Positions 8,329 through 18,134 of a DNA stretch of 64,000 bases are shown one piece after another. Source of the stretch: Stenotrophomonas rhizophila. Its GTDB lineage: Bacteria > Pseudomonadota > Gammaproteobacteria > Xanthomonadales > Xanthomonadaceae. The notes beneath the pieces were generated by a model. It did not search any database and was not told the DNA's origin. It worked only from the letters and a program-made list of their open reading frames with translations. Numbering within the stretch: position 1 is the stretch's first letter; every line of letters starts with the position of its first letter. A program made the translations under genes and the position numbers. The DNA is taken from NCBI RefSeq assembly GCF_003651185.1, contig NZ_RCDC01000005.1:310001-374000 (forward strand). The letters are read 5' to 3'.

Positions 8329-9688
8329 TCCCGAAAACTCAACCGGAAGCGCCAACATCAATTCCTCTGCTACATCACCGTTCAGCCTGCGCGTGATCCC
8401 GCGCGATCAGCACAACATCTCCCGCAAGGACATCAGCCCCAACGCCCTGCGCGTTCTGTACCGGCTGCGTGATTCCGGGTTTGCCGGTTACCTGGTCGGC
8501 GGCGCCGTCCGCGATCTGCTGGTGAACGGCCACCCCAAGGATTTCGACGTCGCCACCGACGCGACGCCCGAGCAGGTCAAGCAGTTGTTCCGCAACTGCC
8601 GGCTGATCGGCCGCCGCTTCCGCCTGGCGCACGTGGTGTTCGGCCGCGAGATCATCGAGGTCGCCACCTTCCGCGCCAACATCGACGATGGCAGCGGCGA
8701 CCGTGAGATGGAAAACGGCATGCTCGTGCGCGACAACGTGTACGGCAGCATCGAAGACGACGCGATCCGCCGCGACTTCACCTGCAACGCCCTGTACTAC
8801 GCGATCGAGGATTTCTCGGTCCGCGATTACACCGGCGGCTTTGAAGACGTGCAGGCCCGCCTGATGAAGCTGATCGGCGATCCCGAGCAGCGCTACCAGG
8901 AAGACCCGGTGCGCATGCTGCGCGCGGTGCGCCTGGCCGCCAAGCTGGGCTTCCAGATCGAAGAGGCCACCGCCGAACCGCTGCCGCGCCTGGCCAACCT
9001 GTTGGCCGAGGCCGCCCCGGCACGCCTGTTCGAGGAAGTACTCAAGCTGTTCCTGTCCGGGCACGGCGTGGCCAGCTTCGAAGGCCTGGAGCGGTACGGT
9101 CTGCTTGACGTCATGTTCCCGGAAAGCGCCGCTGCGCTGCGCAGCAACCGCAGTGGCGCGCTGCGCCGGATGGTCATCGAAGGTCTGCACAACACCGATC
9201 TGCGTGTGGCCAATGATGAGCCGGTGTCGCCGTCGTTCCTGTTCGCGCTGCTGCTGTGGCCGGCGTTCTGCCGCGCCCTGGCCAGCCTGCAGAAGCAGGG
9301 CGTCGCGCTGGAAGAAGCGCAGCGCCGTGCGGCGGACCGCGTGACCCTGCACCAGCTGACCACGATCGCCCTGCCGCGCCGCTTCTCGCTGCCGATGCAG
9401 GAAATCTGGCTGCTGCAGGGCCGCTTCGGCTCGCGTCAGCGCAAGCGCGTGATCCGAACCCTGACCCATCCGCGCTTCCGCGCCGCCTACGACTTCCTGG
9501 TCCTGCGCCAGGTGGCCTCCAGCGAGCACGAAGCCGATGTGGCGTTCTGGCGCGAAGTCCAGCTGCAGTCCGGCACCGAGCTGGATTCGGCACTGGATGC
9601 CGCCCAGGCCGACGGCGAGGGCGAAGACGGTGCGCCGCGCAAGCGTCGTCGCCGCCGCCGTCGGCCCGGTGGAGTGGCAGGCGAGTAA
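8315..9688 (+). CDS. pcnB: Poly(A) polymerase I
   Basis: A 457-aa nucleotidyltransferase that adds poly(A) tails to RNA and so promotes its decay. The class II palm is complete: GYLVGGAVRDLL, DFDVATDATPEQV with the two catalytic aspartates, the RRDFTCNALYY motif, then GDPEQRYQEDPVRMLRAVRLAAKLGF of the neck domain. The C-terminal tail is Arg-rich (RKRRRRRRRPGG), as usual in PcnB and not in CCA-adding enzymes. Homology begins at VIPRDQHNISRKDIS, residue 27. The first 26 residues are poorly conserved and overlap the tRNA-Glu promoter, so a GTG at 8393 remains a possible start. folK follows 3 bases later. Confidence 0.92.
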   Translation: MPLGNPENSTGSANINSSATSPFSLRVIPRDQHNISRKDISPNALRVLYRLRDSGFAGYLVGGAVRDLLVNGHPKDFDVATDATPEQVKQLFRNCRLIGRRFRLAHVVFGREIIEVATFRANIDDGSGDREMENGMLVRDNVYGSIEDDAIRRDFTCNALYYAIEDFSVRDYTGGFEDVQARLMKLIGDPEQRYQEDPVRMLRAVRLAAKLGFQIEEATAEPLPRLANLLAEAAPARLFEEVLKLFLSGHGVASFEGLERYGLLDVMFPESAAALRSNRSGALRRMVIEGLHNTDLRVANDEPVSPSFLFALLLWPAFCRALASLQKQGVALEEAQRRAADRVTLHQLTTIALPRRFSLPMQEIWLLQGRFGSRQRKRVIRTLTHPRFRAAYDFLVLRQVASSEHEADVAFWREVQLQSGTELDSALDAAQADGEGEDGAPRKRRRRRRRPGGVAGE

Positions 9689-9691
9689 GCC

Positions 9692-10180
9692 GTGACCCTG
9701 GCCTGTATCGGATTGGGCGCCAATCTCGGGGACGCCGCGCAGACCCTGCGCGATGCGTTCCCGGCGCTGGCGGCCCTGCCGCAGACCACACTGCGCGCGC
9801 GCTCGCAGCTGTACAGCACGCCGGCCTGGGGCAACCAAGACCAGCCGGCGTTCGTCAATGCCGCCGCCGTGCTGGAGACCACGTTGCCCGCACCGGATCT
9901 GCTGGCTGCCCTGCTGGAGATCGAGCGCCGCTTCGGCCGCGTCCGTGATCCTGCCGTGCACTGGGGGCCGCGCGCACTGGATCTGGACGTGCTGCTGTAC
10001 GGCGAACAGATCATCGATCTGCCGCAGCTGCAGGTACCGCACCCCTATCTGCATGAGCGCGCGTTCGCGCTGCTGCCGCTGGCCGAGATCGCGCCGGACG
10101 CCATCATTGCCGGACACGGCCGCGTGCGGGATGCTGTGATGCGGGTCCAGGCCTGCGGGATCGCTTCAATAGGAGGATAA
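9692..10180 (+). CDS. folK: 2-amino-4-hydroxy-6-hydroxymethyldihydropteridine pyrophosphokinase
   Basis: A 162-aa cytosolic enzyme that transfers pyrophosphate from ATP to the pterin in folate synthesis. Visible landmarks are IGLGANLGD at the N-terminus, [19 protein letters not shown], the signature [14 protein letters not shown] with the metal-binding aspartates, and [16 protein letters not shown]. It starts with GTG at 9692, three bases after the pcnB stop, so the two are certainly cotranscribed. The order pcnB-folK-panB-panC-panD is a standard gammaproteobacterial arrangement. Confidence 0.95.
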   Translation: MTLACIGLGANLGDAAQTLRDAFPALAALPQTTLRARSQLYSTPAWGNQDQPAFVNAAAVLETTLPAPDLLAALLEIERRFGRVRDPAVHWGPRALDLDVLLYGEQIIDLPQLQVPHPYLHERAFALLPLAEIAPDAIIAGHGRVRDAVMRVQACGIASIGG

Positions 10181-10215
10181 TGCGGGGCTTATCGCCACCG
10201 GTTATCAGCTCATGA
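10180..10215 (+). CDS. Candidate 11-codon leader ORF before panB
   Basis: ATG at 10180 overlaps the folK stop and is preceded by a strong AGGAGG site (10171-10176). It encodes [11 protein letters not shown] and its TGA overlaps the panB ATG (ATGA at 10212-10215). The panB start itself has no Shine-Dalgarno sequence, so the short frame could feed ribosomes to panB. GATAAT at 10176-10181 could instead be a -10 box. I know of no described peptide here; existence as a product is unproven. Confidence 0.3.
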   Translation: MRGLSPPVISS

Positions 10216-11027
10216 GTACCCACGCAGACAGCAAGCCCTGGACCGTGCCCGCGTTGGCCGAGGCCAAGCGCAACGGACAGAAGCTGGTGATGTTGACCGC
10301 CTACGATGCCGGGTTCGCCCGCAGCTTCGACGCCAACGGCGTGGACCTGATCCTGATCGGCGACTCGCTGGGCATGGTGGTGCAGGGGCATGACTCGACC
10401 CTGCCGGTGACCACCGACGACATGGTCTATCACACCCGCGCCGTGGCCCGCGTACTGCAACGCGCGCTGCTGGTGGCGGATCTGCCGTTCGGCGCCGACG
10501 CCACCCCCGAGCGCGCGCTGGATGCCTCGCTGCGCCTGCTGCAGGCCGGTGCGGAGATGGTCAAGATCGAAGGTGCCGGCTTCAAGCTGGACATCATCCG
10601 TTACCTGGTCGAGCGCGAGATTCCGGTCTGTTCGCACCTGGGCCTGACCCCGCAGTCGGTGCTGCGGCTGGGCGGCTATCGCGTGCAGGGCCGTGGCGAT
10701 GCCGCCCAGCAGCTGCGCGATGACGCCAAGGCCGCGGTAGCCGCCGGCGCCAGCCTGGTCGTGCTCGAATGCGTGCCCACGCCGGTGGCTGCCCAGGTCA
10801 CCGCGGACATCAGCGTGCCCACCATCGGCATCGGTGCCGGCCCGCAGTGCGATGGCCAGGTGCTGGTGCTGCATGATTTCCTCGGTCTGGACAGCGGCCA
10901 TCGCCGTCCCAAGTTCGTCAAGGATTTCCTTGCCGAAGGCGGGTCGGTTGCCGGTGCGGTCCGTGCCTACGCCGACGCCGTGCGCGACGGCTCCTTCCCC
11001 GACGCAGAACACGCCTACGCCTCATGA
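10212..11027 (+). CDS. panB: 3-methyl-2-oxobutanoate hydroxymethyltransferase
   Basis: First committed step of pantothenate synthesis: transfers a hydroxymethyl group from methylene-THF to ketoisovalerate. The 271-aa barrel shows [34 protein letters not shown] with the metal-binding Asp, the EGAGF segment with its Glu, [11 protein letters not shown] and [21 protein letters not shown]. Length is typical. The stop overlaps the panC start (ATGA), and no good ribosome site precedes the ATG, which is instead coupled to a short upstream frame. It belongs to the pcnB-folK-panB-panC unit. Confidence 0.97.
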   Translation: MSTHADSKPWTVPALAEAKRNGQKLVMLTAYDAGFARSFDANGVDLILIGDSLGMVVQGHDSTLPVTTDDMVYHTRAVARVLQRALLVADLPFGADATPERALDASLRLLQAGAEMVKIEGAGFKLDIIRYLVEREIPVCSHLGLTPQSVLRLGGYRVQGRGDAAQQLRDDAKAAVAAGASLVVLECVPTPVAAQVTADISVPTIGIGAGPQCDGQVLVLHDFLGLDSGHRRPKFVKDFLAEGGSVAGAVRAYADAVRDGSFPDAEHAYAS

Positions 11028-11866
11028 TCGAAACCGTCACCGAACTGTCCCGCCTGCGCGCCGTCGTCAACGGCTGGAAGCGCGAGGGCCTGCGCGTCGC
11101 GCTGGTCCCGACCATGGGCAACCTGCACGCAGGGCATTATTCACTGGTCACGCTGGCCCGGCAGTACGCCGATCGCGTGGTCTCCAGCGTCTTCGTCAAT
11201 CCGACCCAGTTCGGCCCGAACGAGGACTTCACCCGCTACCCGCGCACGCCCGAAGCCGACACCACCGGCCTGGAGCAGGCCGGGTGCGATGTGCTGTGGC
11301 TGCCCACGGTTGAGTCGATGTACCCGTTCGGTGTGGAACTGGCGGCCAGCGTCAATGTGCCCGGCATCAGTGGGCTGCTCGAAGGCGCGCATCGCCCGGG
11401 CCATTTCGATGGCGTCTGCACCGTGGTCTCGCGCCTGTTCAACCAGGTGCAGCCGGATGTGGCAGCCTTCGGCAAGAAGGACTACCAGCAGCTGGCGGTG
11501 ATCCGCCAGATGGTGGAAGACCTGGCCTTCCCGATCCAGATCGTCGGGGGCGACATCGTGCGCGAAGACGACGGCCTGGCGATGAGCTCGCGCAACCAGT
11601 ACCTCAACGCCGAGCAACGCCCGGTCTCGACCACCATCCACCACGTGCTGCTGGGCATGCGCGAAGGCTTCATCGCCGGCAAGAGCCGCAGCCTGATCGA
11701 AGCCGAAGCCGCGGCGGCGCTGCAGGCGGCCGGGTTCCAGGTCGACTACGCCGTGGTCCGCCTCCCGGACCTGTCCGAGCCGGCCGATGCCAATGACGGC
11801 ACCCGCGTGGCCCTGATCGCCGCGCGGATCGGCAATACCCGGTTGATCGACAACCTGGAGTTCTGA
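11024..11866 (+). CDS. panC: Pantothenate synthetase
   Basis: ATP-dependent ligation of pantoate and beta-alanine. The 280-aa protein has the nucleotidyl-transferase fold motifs [15 protein letters not shown] (HxGH-type), [44 protein letters not shown] and the KMSK-like MSSRNQYL. It starts on an ATG that overlaps the panB stop. A hairpin with a TTCG loop follows at 11887-11914, then a 183-base gap before panD. Confidence 0.97.
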   Translation: MIETVTELSRLRAVVNGWKREGLRVALVPTMGNLHAGHYSLVTLARQYADRVVSSVFVNPTQFGPNEDFTRYPRTPEADTTGLEQAGCDVLWLPTVESMYPFGVELAASVNVPGISGLLEGAHRPGHFDGVCTVVSRLFNQVQPDVAAFGKKDYQQLAVIRQMVEDLAFPIQIVGGDIVREDDGLAMSSRNQYLNAEQRPVSTTIHHVLLGMREGFIAGKSRSLIEAEAAAALQAAGFQVDYAVVRLPDLSEPADANDGTRVALIAARIGNTRLIDNLEF

Positions 11867-11886
11867 GCCGGCCAACGCGGTGCCGC

Positions 11887-11920
11887 CACAGGGCCACCTT
11901 CGGGTGGCCCTGTGCGTTTG
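11887..11920 (+). terminator. Hairpin with TTCG loop after panC
   Basis: CACAGGGCCACC (11887-11898), TTCG, GGTGGCCCTGTG (11903-11914): a 12-bp perfect stem followed by only a weak T-run. A terminator or attenuator between panC and panD, or an mRNA-protecting structure. Confidence 0.5.
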
Positions 11921-12049
11921 CGCAGGGCAGAGCCTTCCGGCCGCCTGCCTGAACGGCCGGCAGCGCCGGAGGGTCGGGGTCGGGCTACCCCCTGCCGCCG
12001 GGCCCCCGGGTGCTAGAATTTCCCTTTCCTTTACCGTTTCCCCGTTGCC

Positions 12050-12430
12050 ATGCATCTGTCCCTGCTGAAGACCAAGATCCACCGCGCCACCGTCACTCAC
12101 TCCGAGCTGAACTACGAAGGTTCCATCGCCATCGATGACAACCTGCTGGCTGCGACCGGCATCCGTGAGTTCGAGCAGGTGCACATCTGGGATGTGACCA
12201 ACGGTGCGCGTTTCTCCACCTATGCCATCCGCGCCGAAGCCGGCAGCGGCGTGGTGTCGCTCAACGGTGGCGCCGCGCGCCACGTGCAGGTGGGCGACAT
12301 CATCATCATCGCCGCCTTCGCCAGCATGAGCGAAGAAGAAGCTGACAGCTTCAAGCCGAAGTTGGTATATGTGGACGGCAAGAACCAGATCTCCCACACC
12401 AACGACACGATCCCGACACAGGCCGCATGA
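12050..12430 (+). CDS. panD: Aspartate 1-decarboxylase (pyruvoyl enzyme)
   Basis: Makes beta-alanine for pantothenate. A 126-aa proenzyme that cleaves itself between Gly-24 and Ser-25; the context here is NYEGSIAID, with Ser-25 becoming the pyruvoyl group. Lys-9 ([12 protein letters not shown]), the IDDNLL segment, [10 protein letters not shown] and [13 protein letters not shown] are all present. A -10-like TAGAAT lies at 12014-12019 with a poor -35, so panD-pgi may have its own promoter after the hairpin. The stop overlaps the pgi start (ATGA). Confidence 0.97.
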   Translation: MHLSLLKTKIHRATVTHSELNYEGSIAIDDNLLAATGIREFEQVHIWDVTNGARFSTYAIRAEAGSGVVSLNGGAARHVQVGDIIIIAAFASMSEEEADSFKPKLVYVDGKNQISHTNDTIPTQAA

Positions 12431-13941
12431 CACAGCACAACGGATTCGACCCGCTTCATTCCCATGCCCAGCGCCTGCGAGGCGCGAGCATCCCTTCGTT
12501 GATCGCCGCCGAACCGGGCCGCGCACAATCGCTGGGGTTGCGGGTCGGTCCGTTGTACGTCAATTTCGCGCGGCAGAAGTACGACCGCGCGGCGTTGGAC
12601 GCACTGCTGCAGCTGGCTGCCGAGCGCGATGTCGCCGGCGGCTTCCAGCGCCTGTTCCGCGGTGAAACGGTCAATGTCACCGAAGGCCGCGCCGCGCTGC
12701 ATACCGCGCTGCGTGGTGATGCCAGCGGCGCGCCGGTGGCCGGTGAGGCCTTCGCCACGGCGGCCCAGGTGCGCCAGCAGATGGGCGAGCTGATCGCCGC
12801 ACTGGAAGCGACCCACATCACCGATATCGTCAGCGTCGGCATCGGCGGCTCGGACCTTGGGCCACGGCTGGTGGCCGATGCGCTGCGCCCGGTCACCGGC
12901 GCACGTTTCCGCGTGCATTTCGTGTCGAACGTGGACGGCGCTGCGATGCAGCGCACGCTCGCCACGCTGGATCCGGCCACCACGGCCGGCATCCTGATTT
13001 CCAAGACCTTCGGCACCCAGGAAACCCTGCTCAACGGGCAGATCCTGCATGACTGGCTGGGCGGCAGCGAGCGGCTGTATGCGGTCAGCGCCAATCCGGA
13101 GCGTGCCGCCAAGGCCTTCGCGATCGCCGCCGGCCGCGTCCTGCCGATGTGGGATTGGGTGGGCGGGCGCTATTCGCTGTGGTCGGCGGTCGGTTTCCCG
13201 ATCGCACTGGCCATCGGCTTTGCGCGTTTCGAGCAGTTGCTCGAGGGTGCGGCGCAGATGGACGAACACGCACTGACCGCTCCGCTGGCGCAGAACCTGC
13301 CGGTGCTGCATGCGCTGACCGATATCTGGAACCGCAACCTGCTCGGCCATGCCACGCATGCGGTGATGACCTACGACCAGCGCCTGGCGCTGCTGCCGGC
13401 CTACCTGCAGCAGCTGGTGATGGAGAGCCTGGGCAAGCGGGTGCAGCTCGATGGCAGCCCGGTCGCCAGCGACACCGTACCGGTGTGGTGGGGCGGGGCC
13501 GGCACCGATGTGCAGCACAGCTTCTTCCAGGCGCTGCACCAGGGCACCAGCGTGATCCCGGCCGATTTCATCGGCTGCGTGCACAACGATGATCCCTACG
13601 TGGTCAACCACCAGGCGCTGATGGCCAACCTGCTGGCGCAGACCGAGGCGCTGGCCAATGGCCAGGGCAGCGAGGATCCGCACCGCGAGTACCCCGGTGG
13701 CCGTCCGAGCACCCTGATCCTGCTCGATGCGTTGACACCGCAGTCGCTGGGTGCCCTGATCGCCATGTACGAACACGCCGTGTACGTGCAGTCGCTGATC
13801 TGGAACATCAACGCATTCGACCAGTTCGGCGTGGAGCTGGGCAAGCAGCTGGCCAGCCAGTTGCTGCCGGCGCTGCAGGGCCAGGCGCATGCGATCACCG
13901 ATCCGGTGACGCTGGAGCTGCTGGGGCGCTTGACCGCCTGA
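12427..13941 (+). CDS. pgi: Glucose-6-phosphate isomerase
   Basis: Interconverts glucose 6-phosphate and fructose 6-phosphate. The 504-aa protein has [13 protein letters not shown] (sugar-phosphate binding), the SIS-domain [27 protein letters not shown] signature ([13 protein letters not shown]), [20 protein letters not shown] with the catalytic region, and a C-terminal LGKQLA with the active-site Lys. It begins on the panD stop. In an organism that degrades glucose by the Entner-Doudoroff route (18.8-24.8 kb), Pgi allows fructose and recycled triose carbon to re-enter. Confidence 0.97.
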   Translation: MTQHNGFDPLHSHAQRLRGASIPSLIAAEPGRAQSLGLRVGPLYVNFARQKYDRAALDALLQLAAERDVAGGFQRLFRGETVNVTEGRAALHTALRGDASGAPVAGEAFATAAQVRQQMGELIAALEATHITDIVSVGIGGSDLGPRLVADALRPVTGARFRVHFVSNVDGAAMQRTLATLDPATTAGILISKTFGTQETLLNGQILHDWLGGSERLYAVSANPERAAKAFAIAAGRVLPMWDWVGGRYSLWSAVGFPIALAIGFARFEQLLEGAAQMDEHALTAPLAQNLPVLHALTDIWNRNLLGHATHAVMTYDQRLALLPAYLQQLVMESLGKRVQLDGSPVASDTVPVWWGGAGTDVQHSFFQALHQGTSVIPADFIGCVHNDDPYVVNHQALMANLLAQTEALANGQGSEDPHREYPGGRPSTLILLDALTPQSLGALIAMYEHAVYVQSLIWNINAFDQFGVELGKQLASQLLPALQGQAHAITDPVTLELLGRLTA

Positions 13942-13948
13942 CGGCCAC

Positions 13949-13975
13949 GTAGAGCCGGCCGCTGGTCGGCGCTAC
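13949..13975 (+). repeat. SMAG-type palindromic repeat
   Basis: GTAG at the left end followed by the imperfect palindrome GCCGGCCGCTGGTCGGC, in the 65-base gap between convergent pgi and the RegA-like gene. The GTAG-ended REP-like family is known from Stenotrophomonas. Confidence 0.7.
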
Positions 13976-14006
13976 CGATTCTTGCGCGGGCGACCCACGG
14001 TCGGCA

Positions 14007-14591
14007 TTACCGGCTTGGGTCGCGCTCCGGGCTCGGCCGCTTGGCCAACTTGCGTTGCAGCGAGCGCCGGTGCATGCCCAGCAGGCGCGCCGCGGCAGAC
14101 ACGTTGCCGCCGGTCTCATGCATCGCCTGCTGGATGTGCTCCCACTGCAGCCGGCTGATCGGGGTCATCGCATCCGGCGGTTCCATGTCGCCATCGTCGG
14201 CCGGACCATCGTCTTCCTCGCCGAGTGCGCGCAGGATCATCGGCACCGTGGCCGGCTTGGGCAGGTAGTCGTCTGCGCCGAGCTTGATCGCTTCCACCGC
14301 GGTGGCGATGCTGGCATAGCCGGTGACCAGCAGGATCCGCATGTCTTCGCGCAGGGCGCGCAGCGGCTGGATCAGCGCCAGGCCGGATTCGGTGCCGAGC
14401 TTGAGGTCGATCAGCGCATAGGCCGGCGGTTGTTGCCGGGCCAGCAGCAGGGCCGAGGCGGTGTCGCTGGCGGTGACGGTGTCCAGCCCTTTACGGGCCA
14501 GGCTGCGCTGCAGCGTGCGCAGATAGAGTTCGTCGTCGTCGACCAGCAGGCCATGGCTGGCCTGGCCGGGCGCGGGGGTGAAAGCGGTCAT
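14007..14591 (-). CDS. regA: RegA/PrrA-type response regulator
   Basis: A 194-aa two-domain regulator. The receiver (residues about 13-125) has the acidic pocket VDDDE, phospho-acceptor Asp-62 in LIDLKLG, the Thr of LLVTGYAS and Lys-112 in YLPKP. The C-terminus has a Fis-type helix-turn-helix, GNVSAAARLLGMHRRSLQRK, almost diagnostic of the RegA/PrrA/ActR/RoxR family of redox regulators. An acidic linker (EEDDGPADDGDMEPPD) joins the domains. The ATG at 14591 overlaps the kinase stop; an open extension to 14666 lies within the kinase gene and was rejected. In related bacteria the pair controls respiration genes according to quinone redox state. Confidence 0.9.
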   Translation of the reverse strand: MTAFTPAPGQASHGLLVDDDELYLRTLQRSLARKGLDTVTASDTASALLLARQQPPAYALIDLKLGTESGLALIQPLRALREDMRILLVTGYASIATAVEAIKLGADDYLPKPATVPMILRALGEEDDGPADDGDMEPPDAMTPISRLQWEHIQQAMHETGGNVSAAARLLGMHRRSLQRKLAKRPSPERDPSR

Positions 14592-15814
14592 GCGGAAGTC
14601 TCCCGTGGGGACAAGGGCAGGCGGAAGCCGACGCGCGTGCCGGCACCGTTGGCCGGGCGCATCCACAGCTCGCCATCCAGGCGTTCGATGGTGGCGTGGG
14701 ACAGGGCCAGGCCGACGCCCATGCCGTCGGTCTTGCCGCTGTTGAACAAGGTGCCGGGCAGCACGGCCTGGCGGGCGTCGAAGCCATGGCCGTAGTCGCG
14801 TACTTCGCCGATCAGATCATCGCCCTCGATGCGCAGCGACAGATCCACCTGCGGTCGGTCGGCCTTCTCACCCGCGTCGGCGGCATTGTTGAGCAGCACC
14901 ATCAGCAGGTGCCCGATACCCGGGTCCAGCGGCAGGGTGAGCGGGGCATCCTCATTACGCTTCAGCGCGATGGTCGGGCGCACCAGCCGCCACTGCTCCA
15001 GCACCTGCGGCAACGTCACCGCATCGCGGCCGGGCGCATCGCCGGCGGCCGGGCGGGCCAGCGCCAGCACGCGCTCCCGGCACTGCACCAGCAGCTCGCG
15101 CAGGGTTTCCACGTCATCGCGGACCTCGCTGCTTTCGGTCTGGTCGGCGATATCGTCGGCGAGCAGGGTCATGGTCGCCAGCGGGGTATTGAGCTCATGC
15201 GCGACCGAGGCGGCGTGGGTGGCCAGCGCGACGATGCCCTCGTTGCGCACGAAGCGTTCGCGCAGCATGGCCAGCTCGTGTTCGCGCTGGCGCAGGGCGA
15301 TCGCCAGCCGGGTCGCGAACACCAGCACCACCGTGGCCGACAGCAGGAAGTTGCAGACCACGCCCCACTGCTGCATCTGCGCACCAGTGAAATAGCCGCT
15401 CGGCAGCGGCAGCCCGAACACGCCGCTCGCCGCATAGCCGATCAGGCAGGCCGCGGCCACGGCGAGGGTCCAGCGCAGGGGCAGGGCGAGCGCAGCCAGC
15501 GCGATCAGGATCAGGAACAGCGAGCCGAAGGGATTGGCGATGCCGCCGCTCCAGCCCACCATCCAGGTCAACACGGTGACATCCACCAGGATGTGGCAGA
15601 ACGCGGTCAGCGGTGCCGTGTCGGCATCGTGTACGCGCAGTTGCGCATACAGATTGAATAGGGTCAGCGCAGCGACGCCGGCCCAGAGCGGCAGCTGCGG
15701 CAGCGCCAGGCCCAGTACCCAGGTAGCGACCAGGATCGTGGCGGCCTGGCCGGCCACGGCCAGCCAGCGCAGGCTGCACAGGGTGCGGAGGAAGGGGGCG
15801 TCGGGACCGGTCAT
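14588..15814 (-). CDS. regB: RegB/PrrB-type redox-sensing histidine kinase
   Basis: A 408-aa membrane kinase. About six transmembrane helices fill residues 10-170 and include the quinone-binding signature GGIANPF (90-96). The dimerisation helix carries His-206 in AHELNTPLATM. Cys-245 lies in LLVQCRERVLAL, the position of the redox-active cysteine of RegB. The ATP-binding boxes follow: LLNNAADAG (N), VRDYGHGF (G1) and GMGVGLALS (G2). I start at the ATG at 15814 (MTGPDAPFLRTL), where homology begins; the frame opens at 15925. The signal is expected to be the oxidised/reduced state of the membrane quinone pool, with RegA as the direct partner. Confidence 0.9.
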   Translation of the reverse strand: MTGPDAPFLRTLCSLRWLAVAGQAATILVATWVLGLALPQLPLWAGVAALTLFNLYAQLRVHDADTAPLTAFCHILVDVTVLTWMVGWSGGIANPFGSLFLILIALAALALPLRWTLAVAAACLIGYAASGVFGLPLPSGYFTGAQMQQWGVVCNFLLSATVVLVFATRLAIALRQREHELAMLRERFVRNEGIVALATHAASVAHELNTPLATMTLLADDIADQTESSEVRDDVETLRELLVQCRERVLALARPAAGDAPGRDAVTLPQVLEQWRLVRPTIALKRNEDAPLTLPLDPGIGHLLMVLLNNAADAGEKADRPQVDLSLRIEGDDLIGEVRDYGHGFDARQAVLPGTLFNSGKTDGMGVGLALSHATIERLDGELWMRPANGAGTRVGFRLPLSPRETSA

Positions 15815-15946
15815 GTGCGCACATCGTATGCGCTCCGGCCAGGAGCTGCCTGCGACAATAGGCCGCATCCGGGGTAGGCGGCGCACGACGGGCGCTGAAC
15901 ATGAGTGCCAACCAACGCTGGGCACCTACCTGTGCGCTGGGCGCGC

Positions 15947-15952
15947 TAAAAT
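15947..15952 (+). promoter_or_regulatory. -10 box placing a leaderless start at ispG
   Basis: TAAAAT ends 6 bases before the ispG ATG at 15959, so initiation at the usual distance would begin the mRNA on the start codon. No good -35 is seen. Confidence 0.35.
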
Positions 15953-15958
15953 AGGCGG

Positions 15959-17224
15959 ATGCATGACGCCGTGACCCGACCGACCCAACCCGCCGACTCC
16001 GCCGTGTGGGCCCGCCGCCAGACCAATCCCGTTCATATCGGCGGCGTGGTCGTGGGCGGGGGCCATCCCGTGGTGGTGCAGTCGATGACCAATACCGACA
16101 CCGCCGATGTCGCCTCCAGCGTGAAGCAGGTGGCCGAACTGTGGCGCGCGGGCTCGGAGATGGTGCGGTTGACCGTCAACAATCCCGAGTCGGCCGCGGC
16201 CATCCCGCGGATCGTGGAGAAGCTGCAGATGATGGGGATCGATGTCCCGCTCATCGGCGACTTCCATTACAACGGCCATCAGCTGCTGACCCAGGAGCCG
16301 GCCTGCGCCGAAGCGCTGGCCAAGTACCGGATCAATCCGGGCAACGTGGGTTTCGGCAAGAAGAAAGACACCCAGTTCGCGCAGCTGATCGAGTTTGCGA
16401 TCCGCTACGACAAGCCGGTCCGCATCGGTGCCAACTGGGGCTCGCTGGACCAGTCCCTGGCCGCGCGCCTGATGGACGAGAACAGCCAGCGCGCGCAGCC
16501 CTGGGATGCCGGTCGGGTACTGCGCGAAGCGCTGATCCGCTCGGCGCTGGATTCGGCGCAGACCGCCGTGGAACTGGGCCTGCCACGCGATCGCATCGTG
16601 CTGTCGGCCAAGGTCAGCGGCGTGCAGGAACTGATTGCGGTGTACCGCGACCTGGCCCAGCGCTCGGACTTCGCCCTGCACCTGGGCCTGACCGAAGCCG
16701 GCATCGGCAGCAAGGGCATCGTCGCCTCTTCGGCGGCGCTGGCGGTGCTGCTGCAGGAAGGCATCGGCGACACCATCCGTATCTCGCTGACCCCCGAACC
16801 GGGCCAGTCGCGCACGGCCGAAGTGATCGTGGCGCAGGAACTGCTGCAGACCACCGGGCAGCGCGCCTTCACCCCGCTGGTCACGGCCTGCCCCGGCTGC
16901 GGCCGGACCACCTCGGAATTCTTCCAGGAACTGGCCAAGGTCGTGCAGAACCATGTGCGCGAGAAAATGCCGATCTGGAAAGTGAGCCACCCGGGTGCGG
17001 AGAGCATGACCCTGGCGGTCATGGGCTGCATCGTGAACGGCCCGGGCGAATCGCGCCACGCCAACATCGGCATCTCGCTGCCGGGCACGGGTGAAACGCC
17101 GGCCGCGCCGGTGTTCGTGGATGGCGAAAAGACGGTCACCCTGCGCGGCGAGAACATCGCCCAGGACTTCGTCATGCTGATCGATGAGTACGTCGAACGC
17201 ACCTATGTCCGACGCGTTGGATAA
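15959..17224 (+). CDS. ispG: 4-hydroxy-3-methylbut-2-en-1-yl diphosphate synthase
   Basis: Penultimate enzyme of the MEP isoprenoid pathway, a [4Fe-4S] reductive dehydratase. The 421-aa protein has the N-terminal TIM barrel ([40 protein letters not shown]) and the C-terminal cluster domain with [12 protein letters not shown] and [14 protein letters not shown], giving the three Cys ligands plus the conserved Glu. It is divergent from regB with 144 bases between. A TAAAAT box 6 bases upstream of the ATG suggests a leaderless transcript; AGGCGG touches the ATG and is too close to act as a ribosome site for it. The 3' end overlaps the PAP2 gene. Confidence 0.96.
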   Translation: MHDAVTRPTQPADSAVWARRQTNPVHIGGVVVGGGHPVVVQSMTNTDTADVASSVKQVAELWRAGSEMVRLTVNNPESAAAIPRIVEKLQMMGIDVPLIGDFHYNGHQLLTQEPACAEALAKYRINPGNVGFGKKKDTQFAQLIEFAIRYDKPVRIGANWGSLDQSLAARLMDENSQRAQPWDAGRVLREALIRSALDSAQTAVELGLPRDRIVLSAKVSGVQELIAVYRDLAQRSDFALHLGLTEAGIGSKGIVASSAALAVLLQEGIGDTIRISLTPEPGQSRTAEVIVAQELLQTTGQRAFTPLVTACPGCGRTTSEFFQELAKVVQNHVREKMPIWKVSHPGAESMTLAVMGCIVNGPGESRHANIGISLPGTGETPAAPVFVDGEKTVTLRGENIAQDFVMLIDEYVERTYVRRVG

Positions 17225-17912
17225 GCCGGCGGTGCTGGCCGCGCCGGAGCCGGCCGCCGGCGTCCGCCACTGGATGAGCCGCAACGCCTGGCGCTTCGTG
17301 CTGCTGTTCGTGGGCGTGCTGCTGCCGTTGGCGGGCTTCGTGGCCCTGGCCGATGAAGTGCACGCCCTGGAGGCGATCTACTTCGACGACCTGCTGTTGT
17401 GGAAGCTGCACGCCCTGCATTCGCCGGGCCTGGACCGCTTCTTCGTGCTGCTGTCCAAGCTGGGCTACGAGTGGTTCCTGATTCCGGCCGACGTGCTGAT
17501 CGTGGGCCTGCTGGCGTGGCGCAAACGCTGGCGCGAGGCCAGTTTTGTCGCGATCTGCTTCGCCGGCTCGGCGCTGTTGAACCTGGGCAGCAAGCGCTTT
17601 TTCCAGCGCGACCGGCCCAGCCTGTGGGAGTCCATTGCCCCGGAGAGCACGTTCAGCTTCCCCAGCGGCCACGCCATGGGCTCGATGACCTTGGCCGTCA
17701 CGCTGGTGCTGCTGGCCTGGAACACCCGCTGGCGCTGGCCGGTGGCCCTTGCCGCACTTACATTTGCGGTCCTGGTGAGCATCTCGCGCATGTACCTGGG
17801 GGTGCATTACCCCTCCGACATCCTGGCCGGCTGGTGTGCCGCCCTGGTGTGGGTGGTCGGCTGCTTCCTGGTCATGTTCCGCCGCCGGCATCCGTGGCGG
17901 CACCGCCACTGA
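17205..17912 (+). CDS. PAP2-family membrane phosphatase
   Basis: An integral membrane phosphatase of about 235 aa with five or six helices. The three PAP2 motifs are intact: [10 protein letters not shown] (motif 1), SFPSGHAMG (motif 2) and [16 protein letters not shown] (motif 3), so it should be active on lipid phosphates, for example undecaprenyl pyrophosphate or phosphatidate; the exact substrate is not readable. It begins inside the ispG 3' end: ATGs at 17184 and 17205 are both possible and neither has a strong ribosome site; I list the shorter form. Bacitracin-resistance-type (BcrC/LpxE-like) roles are alternatives. Confidence 0.88.
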   Translation: MSDALDKPAVLAAPEPAAGVRHWMSRNAWRFVLLFVGVLLPLAGFVALADEVHALEAIYFDDLLLWKLHALHSPGLDRFFVLLSKLGYEWFLIPADVLIVGLLAWRKRWREASFVAICFAGSALLNLGSKRFFQRDRPSLWESIAPESTFSFPSGHAMGSMTLAVTLVLLAWNTRWRWPVALAALTFAVLVSISRMYLGVHYPSDILAGWCAALVWVVGCFLVMFRRRHPWRHRH

Positions 17913-18134
17913 GGGCATTACGGCGGTAAACTGGCCGAAAACGGCATGAAGGCCGGCCGCATCGATAGGCTGTCCCTTTGGAACAGGCTAGGATGAGAGG
18001 CGCAGGGGGAGGGGCAGGACAGCACGTCTGTGATGCGCGGACCAGAACGCGATGATGGGGAACCCGGTTCCTTGTGATCGCCACATAGCGCAGCTAGGCT
18101 TGCCCCCGTTCACAGTGTTTGACGAGGTTGGCGG

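Noticed and set aside
12014..12019. TAGAAT as a panD promoter
   Set aside because: The -10 is good but the bases at the -35 (CCTGCC) are poor, so it is mentioned under panD only and not listed as a promoter.
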